Part shown: positions 24,316-33,258 of the stretch, piece after piece
Layout of the letters: the number at the start of each line of letters is the position of its first letter
How positions within the stretch are numbered: the first letter of the stretch is position 1
NCBI GenBank assembly: GCA_902797695.1
Contig: CADBTW010000065.1
Coordinates: 48,087-112,086, forward strand
DNA from: an uncultured Sutterellaceae bacterium
GTDB lineage: Bacteria > Pseudomonadota > Gammaproteobacteria > Burkholderiales > Burkholderiaceae_F
Direction of reading: 5' to 3'
Length of the DNA: 64,000 bases
Notes under the pieces: model-generated
What the model saw: the letters and a program-made list of their open reading frames with translations, nothing else
Told to the model about the DNA's origin: nothing
Database searches by the model: none
Translations under genes and position numbers: made by a program

Positions 24316-25746
24316 CTAGCGGGTGCCGCGCTTCTGGTTCTCGCTCATCGCGAGCTTCGCCACCTTGCGGCCGAGCACGGCCGTCGGGTCAACGATCGCG
24401 ACCCGGGTGTCCGCGATCGGGAACTCGTCCGTTTCGTCAAGGATCAGCGGAAGCTCGGTGCATCCGAGGATCAGGACGTTGCAGGAGTGTTCGCGCACGA
24501 GGTACTCCGCCGCGCGCAGCAGCTCGTCCCTGCAGACGCCGTCGGTGAATCCCGCCTTCGCGCCCTTCGGCCCGTAGATCGCGCTCATCACGAGCTTTTG
24601 GTTCTCGGCGTCCGGAACGAAGAGCGGCAGGCCCATCGCCTCCGCCTTCCTCGAATAGATGCCGGTCTTCACCGTGCCGGAAGTCGCGAGCAGGCCGATC
24701 CTCGGTTCCTTGAAGCGGGCGGCGATGTCTTCGAGCGCCGTCTGCTGCATGTCGACGAACGGCACATGGAGGCTCCTCTTCATATAGGGAAGAAATGCGT
24801 GCGCCGTGTTGCACGGGATGATGATCGCGTCGCAGCCGTCCTCCTCCAGCCGCTTCGCCGCGTGGTAGAGGGCGAGCGTCGGATCGGTCTTCCCTTCAAG
24901 GAGGCAAGCGGTCCGGTCCGGAATCTGGGGGTTCTCCTCGATCACGAGCTTGAAATGCTCCTGGTCGGTCTTCGCCGGGGTGGCCTTCACGATCTTGTCG
25001 AAGAGGTCGACGGTCGCCGCCGGCCCGAGGCCGCCGATCAGACCGAGCTTGAAGGGCTTGGGCAGCGGGGCGGGAGCGGCGACAAGCGCCGCAGCGGCGA
25101 GGACCCCGATCGTGTCGATCACCGGGATTCCCTTCGCGGCGAGCTCGGGTGCCGCAAGGGCGGCAGCTTCGTCCATCGGAAGAACCGCGTCAACCGCGCC
25201 GAGGAGGCCCGCAGCCTTTTCCAGCAGCCCGGCAGACTTTTCCGTCACGCCTTCGCCGCGGATTTGAGCGGCGGCTTCGGCGACAAGTGCCTCGGCCTCT
25301 TCAGTCGGAGGAACGGGTTCCGCGCCAGACGAGAAGACACGCGCATGCGCGCTCGCTGAGCAGAAGGCACAGGCGGTCTTCAAAACCCCGACCTTCTTCG
25401 CACCTCGGGAAGCGATTTCCTTACCGATAGCGGCAAGCCAGTCGACGACCGGAGTCGTGAGCTCCACCTGAAGCTCGGGAAGGAACTTCTGCACGTCAAC
25501 GGACGGGAGCAGGATCAGGTCCGCTCCCGCCTTCTGCAGCCGCAGCGCGGCGTCCAGCGCGAGCATCTTCTTGTCGCGAAGGCGGAAAAGCTCGTCCGGG
25601 GCGTCGTTCCTCGGAGGTTCCCAATCCACGAGCACCTCGACCTGACGGCCGGCTTCGGCCGCGCCGGCAGCGAGCCGGGTCTTCAGTTCAAGCGCCGCCG
25701 CAGGAAGGATCCCGCCGATCACGCCAATCTTCACTTTCTGGGACAT
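24316..25746 (-). CDS. Fused tandem aspartate/glutamate racemase-family protein, N-terminal half degenerate
   Basis: About 476 residues made of two Asp/Glu racemase domains: first KIGVIGGILPAAALEL (residues 5 to about 225), then KLGLIGGLGPAATVDL (about 236 to the end). The second has both catalytic cysteines of the family, Cys312 in PCNTAH and Cys429 in GCTELP, so it should be an active amino acid or related racemase. The first lacks both; the equivalent segments read LPSVDVQ and LPMDEAA, so it is probably non-catalytic. The start is ATG at 25744-25746, with GGAGGT ten bases upstream; an ATG nine codons earlier overlaps that ribosome site. The substrate is unknown; aspartate is the default guess. 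Confidence 0.9.
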   Translation of the reverse strand: MSQKVKIGVIGGILPAAALELKTRLAAGAAEAGRQVEVLVDWEPPRNDAPDELFRLRDKKMLALDAALRLQKAGADLILLPSVDVQKFLPELQVELTTPVVDWLAAIGKEIASRGAKKVGVLKTACAFCSASAHARVFSSGAEPVPPTEEAEALVAEAAAQIRGEGVTEKSAGLLEKAAGLLGAVDAVLPMDEAAALAAPELAAKGIPVIDTIGVLAAAALVAAPAPLPKPFKLGLIGGLGPAATVDLFDKIVKATPAKTDQEHFKLVIEENPQIPDRTACLLEGKTDPTLALYHAAKRLEEDGCDAIIIPCNTAHAFLPYMKRSLHVPFVDMQQTALEDIAARFKEPRIGLLATSGTVKTGIYSRKAEAMGLPLFVPDAENQKLVMSAIYGPKGAKAGFTDGVCRDELLRAAEYLVREHSCNVLILGCTELPLILDETDEFPIADTRVAIVDPTAVLGRKVAKLAMSENQKRGTR

Positions 25747-25843
25747 TTTCGCGAATACCTCCATGGAAGGCAGGGCAACGCCTCGAAACATAGTTTCGGA
25801 CCGGTGCCTGCTTTTTCCTGTGTTCTGTCTTTTTGCCTGACTA

Positions 25844-25860
25844 GCCTAATTAGTTTAGGC
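25844..25860. repeat. Inverted repeat upstream of racemase gene
   Basis: GCCTAA-TTAGT-TTAGGC, six-base arms with a five-base spacer, in the AT-rich gap between sbcB and the racemase gene, about 100 bases before the racemase start. It could be an operator or a weak sbcB terminator stem; it has no adjacent T-run. Confidence 0.35.
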
Positions 25861-25891
25861 GAAAGGGCTGTTTCAGGATAGGCTGTTCAGC

Positions 25892-27376
25892 CTAGAGGAA
25901 GGCTTTTTTCGCACGGCCTTCCCAATCCAAGAGCGCCGAGAGGATTCTTTTCCCCTCTTCAGGCACGGCGGCACCGAGCTCGGCAAGCCTCGCCTCGTAT
26001 CCGGGAACCTTCGTCCCGAGCCTTTCAGCCGCCTCTTTCCTCCAGAGCCGTTCCTCTTCCGGGGAAAGGGTCCAGGGGAAGTTCCTCGCGCGGTACCTGA
26101 GGAGAAGCTCCTCGTAGACCGGGTTTTCGAAGAAGATCTTTCCTTCACCGATCCGCTCGGCAAGCTTTTCGCCGCCTAGAAGAGAAACTTCCTTCACGGT
26201 GTCCTTGTCGTGCCAGGAGGGGAAACCCGCGGAATAAAGAGCGTCATCCGCATCCTCGGCGGGCCTTTCCTCCTCCTCGTCCTTTGCGAAGGCCGAGGAA
26301 ACGAGCGCCGCCACGCGCTCGATCATCTGCGGAGTGAACTTCCCGAGGTTTCTCTCCACAAGAGCCTTGTCGACCCTGAACTCCTCTGCCCTTGCGTCCG
26401 AAAGGACCCTGAGGTCGGCGCAGACGAACGGGGCCTTGTTCGCCCGAAGGCTATAGACCGGCGCCCCCTTCCGTTCCTTCGCGGCGAGACGGCTCCTCAG
26501 CTCTTCCTCCGAGAGGCCGAAAAGCTCTTCCGGATCCTGCATGAGATCCCAGAGCAGCACTTCGTTCGGGTTCCCCGGCTTCGCCCCGATCTCGACCACG
26601 CAGCGAAGGTACCCCGTCTGCTGGCCAAGATGCGGATCGACCCAGACCGCTGCCTGGCGGCTGGAAAGCTCCTCGCGGACCTTCTGCTTCGTCCTGTGCT
26701 CGAAGGCCCATCGCCACAGCCTCGGGACCTTGTCCCGGATTAGCCTCGCGAGAGCGATCGTCCCGTCCACGTCCGACATGGCGTCGTGCGCCTTCTCGTG
26801 CGCGAGGCCGTTCGCGGCCGTGAGGCACTCAAGCTTGAACGTGACGCCCTGGAGGGGCTCGTCTGTCCCCTCGGAATGGAAAAGGCGCTTTTCCTCAAGC
26901 CTCGGAATCCAGTCGCGCCGGAGCGGCCACACGATCCCCTTCCCCCTCAGCGCCCACACGGCGAGGACAAGGGGATAAAGGTCCCAGCGCCCGCAGTCGT
27001 TCTCATACTCCCGGGCATATGGCGGGATGAAGTTCCTCCAGAAGAGGAACCGCGTCACCTCGTCATCGAACGACATCGTGTTGTAGCCGATGCCGATGGT
27101 GCCCCGGGCCGAAAGCCGGTCAAGCACCTCGTGCGCGAACCGCGCCTCCGGAAGCCCGTGCTCCTCGCAGTACTGGGGGAGGATCCGGGTAAGGAGGCAG
27201 CTTTCCGGCGAAGGGAGGAAATCGGGCGAAGGGCGGCAGTAGAGCACGTCCGCGCCGCCCACTGGATTCAGGTCGAGGTCGGTGCGGCGACCGGCGAACT
27301 GCGCGGGGCGTCTTTCGTCCCGCGAGAGGCCGAAGGTCTCGTAGTCGTGCCAGTAGAAAGTTTCAGCGGCGGTCAT
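25892..27376 (-). CDS. sbcB: Exodeoxyribonuclease I
   Basis: Processive 3'-5' exonuclease on single-stranded DNA, acting in recombination and mismatch repair. The 494-residue protein opens with the DEDD exonuclease motif FYWHDYETFGL and continues with IGYNTMSFDDEVTRFLFWRNF. A motif-III stretch KAHDAMSDVDGTIALARLI follows, then the ExoI-specific SH3-like and C-terminal regions. Length agrees with E. coli ExoI (475). ATG at 27374-27376. It follows rng by 36 bases on the same strand, so they are probably cotranscribed. Confidence 0.95.
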   Translation of the reverse strand: MTAAETFYWHDYETFGLSRDERRPAQFAGRRTDLDLNPVGGADVLYCRPSPDFLPSPESCLLTRILPQYCEEHGLPEARFAHEVLDRLSARGTIGIGYNTMSFDDEVTRFLFWRNFIPPYAREYENDCGRWDLYPLVLAVWALRGKGIVWPLRRDWIPRLEEKRLFHSEGTDEPLQGVTFKLECLTAANGLAHEKAHDAMSDVDGTIALARLIRDKVPRLWRWAFEHRTKQKVREELSSRQAAVWVDPHLGQQTGYLRCVVEIGAKPGNPNEVLLWDLMQDPEELFGLSEEELRSRLAAKERKGAPVYSLRANKAPFVCADLRVLSDARAEEFRVDKALVERNLGKFTPQMIERVAALVSSAFAKDEEEERPAEDADDALYSAGFPSWHDKDTVKEVSLLGGEKLAERIGEGKIFFENPVYEELLLRYRARNFPWTLSPEEERLWRKEAAERLGTKVPGYEARLAELGAAVPEEGKRILSALLDWEGRAKKAFL

Positions 27377-27412
27377 GTCAGGCTCTCCTCAGGCTGAAAG
27401 GCTCGCGGCGCG

Positions 27413-28867
27413 TCATGCGAGCACCACGTCGTACTGCTCCTGGGTGTAGCCCGGCTCGACGAGGAGCGAAACCGGCTTCCCGATGAACTCATGCAGAAGC
27501 TCAAGCGCCTGGCTCTCGCTCTCGAGGAACATGTCGATCACGCTCTGCGAGGCGAGGATCTTGAACTCCTTCGCGTCCTGGTACTGCCTCCACTCGCGGA
27601 CGATCTCGCGCATGATCTCGTAGCACACCGTGCGTGCGGTCTTGATCTCCCCGCGTCCGCCGCAGACCGGACAGGGCTCGCAAACCATGTGGGCAAGGGA
27701 TTCGCGGGTGCGCTTCCGGGTCATTTCAACGAGGCCGAGCTCGGTGAAGTTGCTCACCGTCATCCTCGTCCTGTCGGTCGCGATGCCGCGCTTGAGCTCC
27801 GCGAGAACCGCCGCTCGGTGCTCGTCGCTGTCCATGTCGATGAAGTCGATGATGATGATCCCGCCGAGGTTCCGGAGCCTGAGCTGCCGGGCTATGGTCT
27901 GGGCCGCCTCGAGGTTCGTCTTGAACACGGTGGAGCTGAAGTCGCGCTTTCCGACGTAGCCTCCGGTGTTCACGTCGATTGTCGTCATCGCCTCTGTCTG
28001 GTCGAAGACCAGGTACCCCCCGGACTTGAGGTCGACCCGGCGCCTCAGCGCCTTCTCGATCTCCTCGTCCACCTGGTACTTCTCGAAGAGCGGAGTGTCG
28101 CCCCGGTAGAGCTCGAGCTTCGGTTCCGCTGCCGGCACGAACGTGTGGGCGAAGTCCCTGAGGCTTGCGAAGGTCTCCTGTGAATCGACCCGGATCGCGG
28201 CGGTCTCCCCGTGCACCATGTCGCGAAGGACCCGCTGCGCGAGCGAGAGGTCCTGATAAAGGAGAGAGGGCGCCGGAAGATGCGACGCCTTGTACTGGAT
28301 CTGCTCCCAGAGCAGCCTGAGGTAGCGCATGTCGGTCCGGAACTCCTCCTCCGTCGCGCCTTCCTCGGCGGACGTGCGGACGATGTACCCGCCCTTTTCC
28401 GTCTCGGGCTTCAGCCTGCCGACTTCCTCGCGGAGCCTTTCCCTCAGTTCCGTGTCCTCGATCCGCTGGGAAACCCCGATGTGGGGCTCCTTCGGGAGAT
28501 AGACGAGCTTGCGCCCGGCGAGCGACACCGTGGTCGTAAGCCTCGCGCCCTTCGTCCCGATCGGATCCTTCTCCACCTGGACCATGACGGCCTGCCCCTC
28601 GTGGAGGACACGCTCGATCGGAAGAGTCTTCTCCCCCTGCCTCGCCTCCACGATGTCCGCCACGTGGAGGAACGCCGTACGCTCGAGCCCGATGTTGATG
28701 AACGCGGACTGCATTCCCGGCAGAACCCGGGCGACGCGCCCGAGGTAGACGTTCCCGACCAGTCCCCTCGAAACCCGGCGCTCGAGGTGGATTTCCTGCA
28801 GCACGCCGTCCGAAAGAATCGCAACGCGCGTCTCCCGGGGCGAATAGTTGATCAATACCTCTTCCAC
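27413..28867 (-). CDS. rng: Ribonuclease G
   Basis: Endoribonuclease that matures the 5' end of 16S rRNA and some mRNAs. The 484-residue protein has the RNase E/G catalytic region only, without the long RNase E tail. It has an S1 domain (residues about 35-125, with GNVYLGRVARVLPGMQSAFINIG) and DVNTGGYVGKR with FIDMDSDEHR acidic residues for metal binding. A CPVCGGRG zinc-link stretch lies near residue 395. Start is GTG at 28865-28867, supported by AAGGGA six bases upstream and by alignment with known RNase G starts. A promoter candidate lies about 145 bases upstream. Confidence 0.95.
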   Translation of the reverse strand: MEEVLINYSPRETRVAILSDGVLQEIHLERRVSRGLVGNVYLGRVARVLPGMQSAFINIGLERTAFLHVADIVEARQGEKTLPIERVLHEGQAVMVQVEKDPIGTKGARLTTTVSLAGRKLVYLPKEPHIGVSQRIEDTELRERLREEVGRLKPETEKGGYIVRTSAEEGATEEEFRTDMRYLRLLWEQIQYKASHLPAPSLLYQDLSLAQRVLRDMVHGETAAIRVDSQETFASLRDFAHTFVPAAEPKLELYRGDTPLFEKYQVDEEIEKALRRRVDLKSGGYLVFDQTEAMTTIDVNTGGYVGKRDFSSTVFKTNLEAAQTIARQLRLRNLGGIIIIDFIDMDSDEHRAAVLAELKRGIATDRTRMTVSNFTELGLVEMTRKRTRESLAHMVCEPCPVCGGRGEIKTARTVCYEIMREIVREWRQYQDAKEFKILASQSVIDMFLESESQALELLHEFIGKPVSLLVEPGYTQEQYDVVLA

Positions 28868-29009
28868 GGCAATTCCCTTCCCGCAATAACCGGAAAGGGG
28901 AGAAAACGCCTGCGGAAAGCTCTTGTCAGGAAGCTCGTCCGGAGAATAGCCCTCGTCGTCGGCAGCGGCCTTTCCCCAGCCCGGTTGTCGTCATAAAATC
29001 AGTGGTCCC

Positions 29010-29037
29010 ATTCTAAATGTGAAACCCGCATCGACAA
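29010..29037 (-). promoter_or_regulatory. Candidate rng promoter
   Basis: Minus-strand -35 TTGTCG (29032-29037), 16-base spacer, -10 TAGAAT (29010-29015). It would give an untranslated leader of roughly 135 bases before rng. Confidence 0.5.
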
Positions 29038-29133
29038 CCCCGGAAGAAGCCTCTGCCGCCTGAGAGACCCCCCTCTTCAGCCGCGGCCTTCCCCTTCGGG
29101 ACACGCCGGTTCCTGCGGGCGGAGAACAGCCCC

Positions 29134-29931
29134 ATGTACGACCAGTATGAAACCCTCCTGAAGCACGTATACGAGCACGGCGTCCGGAAGACCGACCGGA
29201 CCGGGACCGGGACTGTTTCGGTCTTCGGCTACCAGATGAGGTTTCCGCTTTCCGAAGGGTTCCCGCTCGTCACGACGAAGAAGCTCCACGTCCGCTCGAT
29301 CATCCACGAGCTCCTCTGGTTCCTCTCCGGGGACACGAACATCGGGTACCTTCACGACAACCGCGTGACGATCTGGGACGAATGGGCGGATGAAAACGGG
29401 GACCTCGGTCCGGTCTACGGCGCGCAGTGGCGCGCGTGGCGGGCGGCGAACGGCGATAAGATCGACCAGATCTCGGACGTCATCCGGCAGATCAGGACGA
29501 ATCCGGACAGCCGGCGCCTTATCGTCTGCGCCTGGAATGTCGGGGACATCCCGCACATGGCGCTTCCGCCCTGCCACTGCCTCTTCCAGTTCTATGTCGC
29601 CGGGGGGCGGCTTTCCTGCCAGCTCTACCAGCGCTCCTGCGACCTGTTCCTCGGCGTGCCGTTCAACATCGCGAGCTACTCCCTTCTCACCCACATGATG
29701 GCTCAGCAGTGCGGCCTGCTCCCGGGAGAATTCATCTGGACCGGAGGCGACTGCCACATCTACCTCAACCATTTCGCCCAGGTGAGGGAGCAGCTTTCCC
29801 GGACTCCCCGGGCTTATCCGAAGCTCGTGATCAGGAGAAAGCCCGAAAGCATCTTCGACTACCGGTACGAGGACTTCGCGTTCGAGGGCTACAACCCGTG
29901 GCCCGCGATCAAGGCGCCGATCGCGGTCTGA
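29134..29931 (+). CDS. thyA: Thymidylate synthase
   Basis: Methylates dUMP to dTMP using methylene-tetrahydrofolate. The 265-residue protein matches E. coli ThyA in length. It shows [28 protein letters not shown], the nucleophile Cys147 in ALPPCHC, and [17 protein letters not shown] (the phosphate and dUMP contacts). GGAG lies nine bases before the ATG. No dihydrofolate reductase gene follows, although folA is often adjacent. dcd, about 2.5 kb away on the other strand, feeds the same dUMP pool. Confidence 0.98.
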   Translation: MYDQYETLLKHVYEHGVRKTDRTGTGTVSVFGYQMRFPLSEGFPLVTTKKLHVRSIIHELLWFLSGDTNIGYLHDNRVTIWDEWADENGDLGPVYGAQWRAWRAANGDKIDQISDVIRQIRTNPDSRRLIVCAWNVGDIPHMALPPCHCLFQFYVAGGRLSCQLYQRSCDLFLGVPFNIASYSLLTHMMAQQCGLLPGEFIWTGGDCHIYLNHFAQVREQLSRTPRAYPKLVIRRKPESIFDYRYEDFAFEGYNPWPAIKAPIAV

Positions 29932-29950
29932 GGGCCGCTCGGCACCTTCG

Positions 29951-29983
29951 AAAAAGAGGGCTCCCCGCGGGGAGCCCTTTTGT
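29951..29983. terminator. Bidirectional terminator between thyA and sdaA
   Basis: A perfect palindrome of GGGCTCCCC and GGGGAGCCC arms around a CG centre, with an A-run before it and a TTTT run after, placed between convergent genes. Confidence 0.92.
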
Positions 29984-30013
29984 TCAGGTCGAGGAATCCT
30001 TCAGGCAGAACGG

Positions 30014-31399
30014 TCAGCACTCCACCACGCAGACCGCGAGGCCGCCCGTGCTGGTCTCCTTGTACTTGTTGCACATGTCCCGGCCCGTTTCCTTCATCGT
30101 CTCTATCGCCTCGTCAAGAGAGATGTAGTGACGCCCGGTGCCTCCGAGGGAGAGCCTCGCCGCCACGATCGACTGCGTCGCCGCGACCGCGTTCCGCTCG
30201 ATGCAGGGAATCTGCACCTGGCCCGCGACCGGGTCGCAGGTAAGGCCGAGATGGTGTTCGATGCCGATTTCCGCGGCGTTCTCGATCTGGTAGGCGTTGC
30301 CGCCCATCACCGCCGCGAGCCCCGCCGCAGCCATCGAGCACGCGACGCCCACTTCGCCCTGGCAGCCGACCTCGGCCCCTGAGATCGACGCGTTCGTCTT
30401 GTAGAGGATCCCGATCGCGCCGGCGGTGAGGAGGAAGTCGCGGATACCCTTAGGGGAAGCGCCCGGGACAAATCGCCTGTAGTACTCGATCACGGCAGGG
30501 ACAACTCCGGCGGAGCCATAAGTCGGGGCGGACACGACGCGGCCGCCCGCCGCGTTCTCCTCGCCGACCGCGAACGCGAAGGCGCAAGCCCAGTCGAGGA
30601 CCGCGAGCGGATCGGCGGAACCGGGACCCGACTCGAGCCTTCTCTTCATCGCGGCCGCCCGCCGTTCCACCCGGTACGCGCCGGGAAGCGCGCCCTCGCG
30701 CCGGAACCCGCGGTCCATGTTCTCCTTCATCACGCGCCAGATGCCGTCGAGCGCCGCATCGATTTCCTCGTCCGTCCTCCAGACGCGCTCGTTCGCCCTG
30801 ACGATTTCCGGGATCTTCAGGCCGTCGCGTCCCGAGTACGCGATGAGATCCACCATGTGGCGGTAGCGGTAGGGAAGAACGACGTTCCCGAAGGAAGCGG
30901 GAACTTCCGGAACTTCAGGATCCGCTTCGGATCCCTGGACCACGAACCCTCCGCCCACCGAATAGAACCTGCGGCGGAAGATCTCATGGCCTTCCGCGTC
31001 AGATGCGACGGCATCGAGCGCGTTCGTATGGAACTTCGCGACCTTCTCCGGGCTGAACCGTATGTCGCGGTCCCAGACAAAGGGAATCAGCTTCTTCCCC
31101 GCGAGGAGCATCTCGCCCCTTTCCTTCACTTCCCGGAGCAAGTCCGGCAGCCGGTCGACGTCCGCGGTCTCGGGCGCCACGCCGAGGAGCCCGAGCACAA
31201 ACGCCGTATCGGTCGAGTGACCGCGCCCCGTCGCGCCGAGGCTTCCCATGAATTCCACCCTGACCCCGGCCGTGCGGCCGAGGAGTCCACGGCGCTCAAG
31301 TGCCCGGACGAAAATCCCGGCAGCCCGCATCGGGCCCGCAGTATGGGAGGAGGACGGGCCGATTCCGACCCGGAAGATGTCAAAGACACTGATAGCCAT
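30014..31399 (-). CDS. sdaA: L-serine dehydratase, single-chain iron-sulfur type
   Basis: Deaminates L-serine to pyruvate. The 461-residue protein combines the small beta-like N-terminal domain (residues 1 to about 160, starting SVFDIFRVGIGPSSSHTAGPMRAA) and the alpha catalytic domain. The latter has the cluster-binding cysteines in GCQGEVGVACSM and CDPVAGQVQIPC, plus a late cysteine near the C-terminus, and the APTYGSAGVVPAV segment. Length agrees with enterobacterial SdaA (about 455). It is last in the dcd / ygfZ-like / sdaA run, 25 bases after the ygfZ-like gene. Confidence 0.96.
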   Translation of the reverse strand: MAISVFDIFRVGIGPSSSHTAGPMRAAGIFVRALERRGLLGRTAGVRVEFMGSLGATGRGHSTDTAFVLGLLGVAPETADVDRLPDLLREVKERGEMLLAGKKLIPFVWDRDIRFSPEKVAKFHTNALDAVASDAEGHEIFRRRFYSVGGGFVVQGSEADPEVPEVPASFGNVVLPYRYRHMVDLIAYSGRDGLKIPEIVRANERVWRTDEEIDAALDGIWRVMKENMDRGFRREGALPGAYRVERRAAAMKRRLESGPGSADPLAVLDWACAFAFAVGEENAAGGRVVSAPTYGSAGVVPAVIEYYRRFVPGASPKGIRDFLLTAGAIGILYKTNASISGAEVGCQGEVGVACSMAAAGLAAVMGGNAYQIENAAEIGIEHHLGLTCDPVAGQVQIPCIERNAVAATQSIVAARLSLGGTGRHYISLDEAIETMKETGRDMCNKYKETSTGGLAVCVVEC

Positions 31400-31424
31400 T
31401 TTCCCTCACCGAATCCGAAGCGGG

Positions 31425-32417
31425 TCAGAGCAGGCGGAGAATCCTGCCGGGAGCCTCCTCCTGCCTGCCCAGCGCCTGAAAACCGACGCGGACCGCGCCG
31501 CCCGCCCGTGACGAGGCGGGGAGAAGGGCAAGGGCGAGCACCCGCCCGTCGCCGGTCCTCGACCAGGAAGTGATGATCCCGGCCTCCTCGCTGTTCCCCT
31601 CGACTTCGGTCTCGGGGTCAGCCTCCAGGTCCTGGGCTTCCGCGTCGGCCTTGAGATCGAGCAGGCCGAGGCGGCACCGGACTCCTGCCCGGGCACGGGC
31701 CTCGGTGAGCGCCCGCCCGATGAAGACCCGGGAGGGATCCGAAAAGTCGACCCCGTCCCCAAGCCCGCATTCAAGCGGGGAAGAGGATTCGTCGTATTCC
31801 GCTCCGGGCTCCGGGATCCCGCAGCTGATCCGGGCGAGTTCCCACGCCTCGTCGCCTATCGGCGAAGCGCCCGCCTGGAGAAGCTTCTCCCGGAGCGCCC
31901 CGATCTCCTTCGCCGTTCCTTCGGCGAGGAAGATCCCGGGGAATCCGAGGATCCGGGAAGATTCGGAAACGCTGGTGAAGCGGCCTTCGCGCGGAGCTTC
32001 CAGCCCGGCCGCGGCGAGCACTTCCCGAGCCTTCGGGCCGCCAAGCCAGAAGCCCGCGCGGCCCTCGAGGATCCTCACCTCGGCATCGAACGACACCGCG
32101 GCCTGCCGCGCCCAGGCGGCACCGGCGTCCGCGTTCCCGGGGAAGAAAAGCACTTCCCAGGCGTTCCGGAGTACGGCGACCCGCAGCTCCTGCATGACGC
32201 AGCCGGAAGCGGAAAGCATCGGGGCGCGGAACGCCTCGCCCTCCGCGAACTTTGCCGCGTCGGCAGCAACGAGCCGGCGCAGCAGCTTCAGTCCGTTCTC
32301 TCCCTCGGTGCGGACGAGCTTCAGGCCGTCAAGCCCCTTCACGAAAGCGCCCTGAAGCACCAGGCGACGTTCGGCCTCCAGGCCGCGGCCTTCTGTTTTC
32401 CTGTTTTCTCCGGACAA
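31425..32417 (-). CDS. ygfZ: YgfZ/GcvT-family folate-binding protein, divergent, lacking the KGCxxGQE cysteine
   Basis: About 330 residues, the length of E. coli YgfZ (326), a tetrahydrofolate-binding protein that helps iron-sulfur enzyme assembly or repair. The aminomethyltransferase-like fold is suggested by FLHG-type N-terminal spacing, the central GDEAWELARISCGIPEPGAEYDE and the C-terminal barrel. The family signature KGCYxGQE is altered: the matching segment is SRVFIGRA, with Val231 where cysteine belongs. I place the start at TTG 32415-32417, which has AAGGAG seven bases upstream. The open frame runs on further upstream only because it is antisense-like shadow inside dcd. Next door, sdaA encodes an iron-sulfur enzyme, a sensible client. 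Confidence 0.72.
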   Translation of the reverse strand: MSGENRKTEGRGLEAERRLVLQGAFVKGLDGLKLVRTEGENGLKLLRRLVAADAAKFAEGEAFRAPMLSASGCVMQELRVAVLRNAWEVLFFPGNADAGAAWARQAAVSFDAEVRILEGRAGFWLGGPKAREVLAAAGLEAPREGRFTSVSESSRILGFPGIFLAEGTAKEIGALREKLLQAGASPIGDEAWELARISCGIPEPGAEYDESSSPLECGLGDGVDFSDPSRVFIGRALTEARARAGVRCRLGLLDLKADAEAQDLEADPETEVEGNSEEAGIITSWSRTGDGRVLALALLPASSRAGGAVRVGFQALGRQEEAPGRILRLL

Positions 32418-32473
32418 ACCTCTTCTCCTTGTCTGACTTGACTCTTTTACGGCGGAACCCCAAGACGGTTCCG

Positions 32474-33040
32474 TCACGCGCGTGGCAGCGTCACGCCGGT
32501 CTGCCCCTGGTACTTCCCGTGGCGGTCCCTGTAGCTCGTTTCGCAGGGCTCGTCGCTTTCGAAGAACAGCACCTGGGCGCACCCCTCCCCCGCGTAGATC
32601 TTCGCTGGAAGCGGCGTTGTGTTCGAGAACTCGAGCGTCACGTATCCTTCCCACTCCGGCTCGAACGGCGTCACGTTCACGATGATTCCGCAGCGTGCGT
32701 ACGTGCTCTTGCCGACGCATATCGTAAGCACGTTCCTCGGGATCCTGAAGTACTCGACCGTGCGCGCGAGGGCGAACGAATTCGGCGGAATGATGCACAC
32801 GTCCCGCTTCACGTCGACAAAGGACTCCGGGTCGAAGTCCTTCGGGTCGACGATCGAGGAATTGATGTTCGTGAACACCTTGAACTCGTCCGCGCAGCGG
32901 ATGTCGTAGCCATAGGAGGACGTGCCGTAGGAAATGATCTTCCTGCCGTCCGCCTCGCGCACCTGCGAGGGCTCGAAGGGCTCGATCATCCCGTAATCCT
33001 CCGCCATGCGGCGGATCCACTTGTCGCTCTTGATCGTCAT
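32474..33040 (-). CDS. dcd: dCTP deaminase
   Basis: Deaminates dCTP to dUTP, supplying dUMP for thymidylate synthesis. The 188-residue protein shows SSYGYDIR near residue 45, [14 protein letters not shown], the catalytic glutamate within [20 protein letters not shown], and the C-terminal [12 protein letters not shown] lid. Length matches the family (about 188-193). ATG at 33038-33040, preceded by a purine-rich AAGGAG. It is first in a minus-strand run with the ygfZ-like gene and sdaA. Confidence 0.97.
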   Translation of the reverse strand: MTIKSDKWIRRMAEDYGMIEPFEPSQVREADGRKIISYGTSSYGYDIRCADEFKVFTNINSSIVDPKDFDPESFVDVKRDVCIIPPNSFALARTVEYFRIPRNVLTICVGKSTYARCGIIVNVTPFEPEWEGYVTLEFSNTTPLPAKIYAGEGCAQVLFFESDEPCETSYRDRHGKYQGQTGVTLPRA

Positions 33041-33120
33041 CGTGCAAGCTCCTTTTTTGCGGCCCCGGGCGAAGCGGCCAGCCTAAAGCGGGATCCGCCC
33101 CCTCCCGGCGCCGCTCCCGT

Positions 33121-33144
33121 ATTCTACCGGGCAGTAACCTGCCC
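33121..33144 (-). promoter_or_regulatory. dcd -10 element with overlapping inverted repeat
   Basis: Minus-strand TAGAAT at 33121-33126 lies about 80 bases before dcd. Immediately upstream, GGGCAG-TAAC-CTGCCC (33129-33144) is a perfect 6-4-6 inverted repeat occupying the spacer. No good -35 is visible, so both promoter and operator roles are tentative. Confidence 0.35.
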
Positions 33145-33258
33145 CAAGCCTCCCAGCGCATCCCGCCGTTATCATTACGGGGAACGGTTCCGCGTCCTCG
33201 TTCGCACGAGCCTCGGGACCGGGCGCCAACCATCTTCCCTCAACACCGTCTGCACACC

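Noticed and set aside
32418-33233. N-terminal 272-codon extension of the YgfZ-like frame
   Set aside because: It overlaps dcd almost entirely, is Arg/Gly-rich and lacks homology; a TTG with a good ribosome site at 32417 gives the right protein length.
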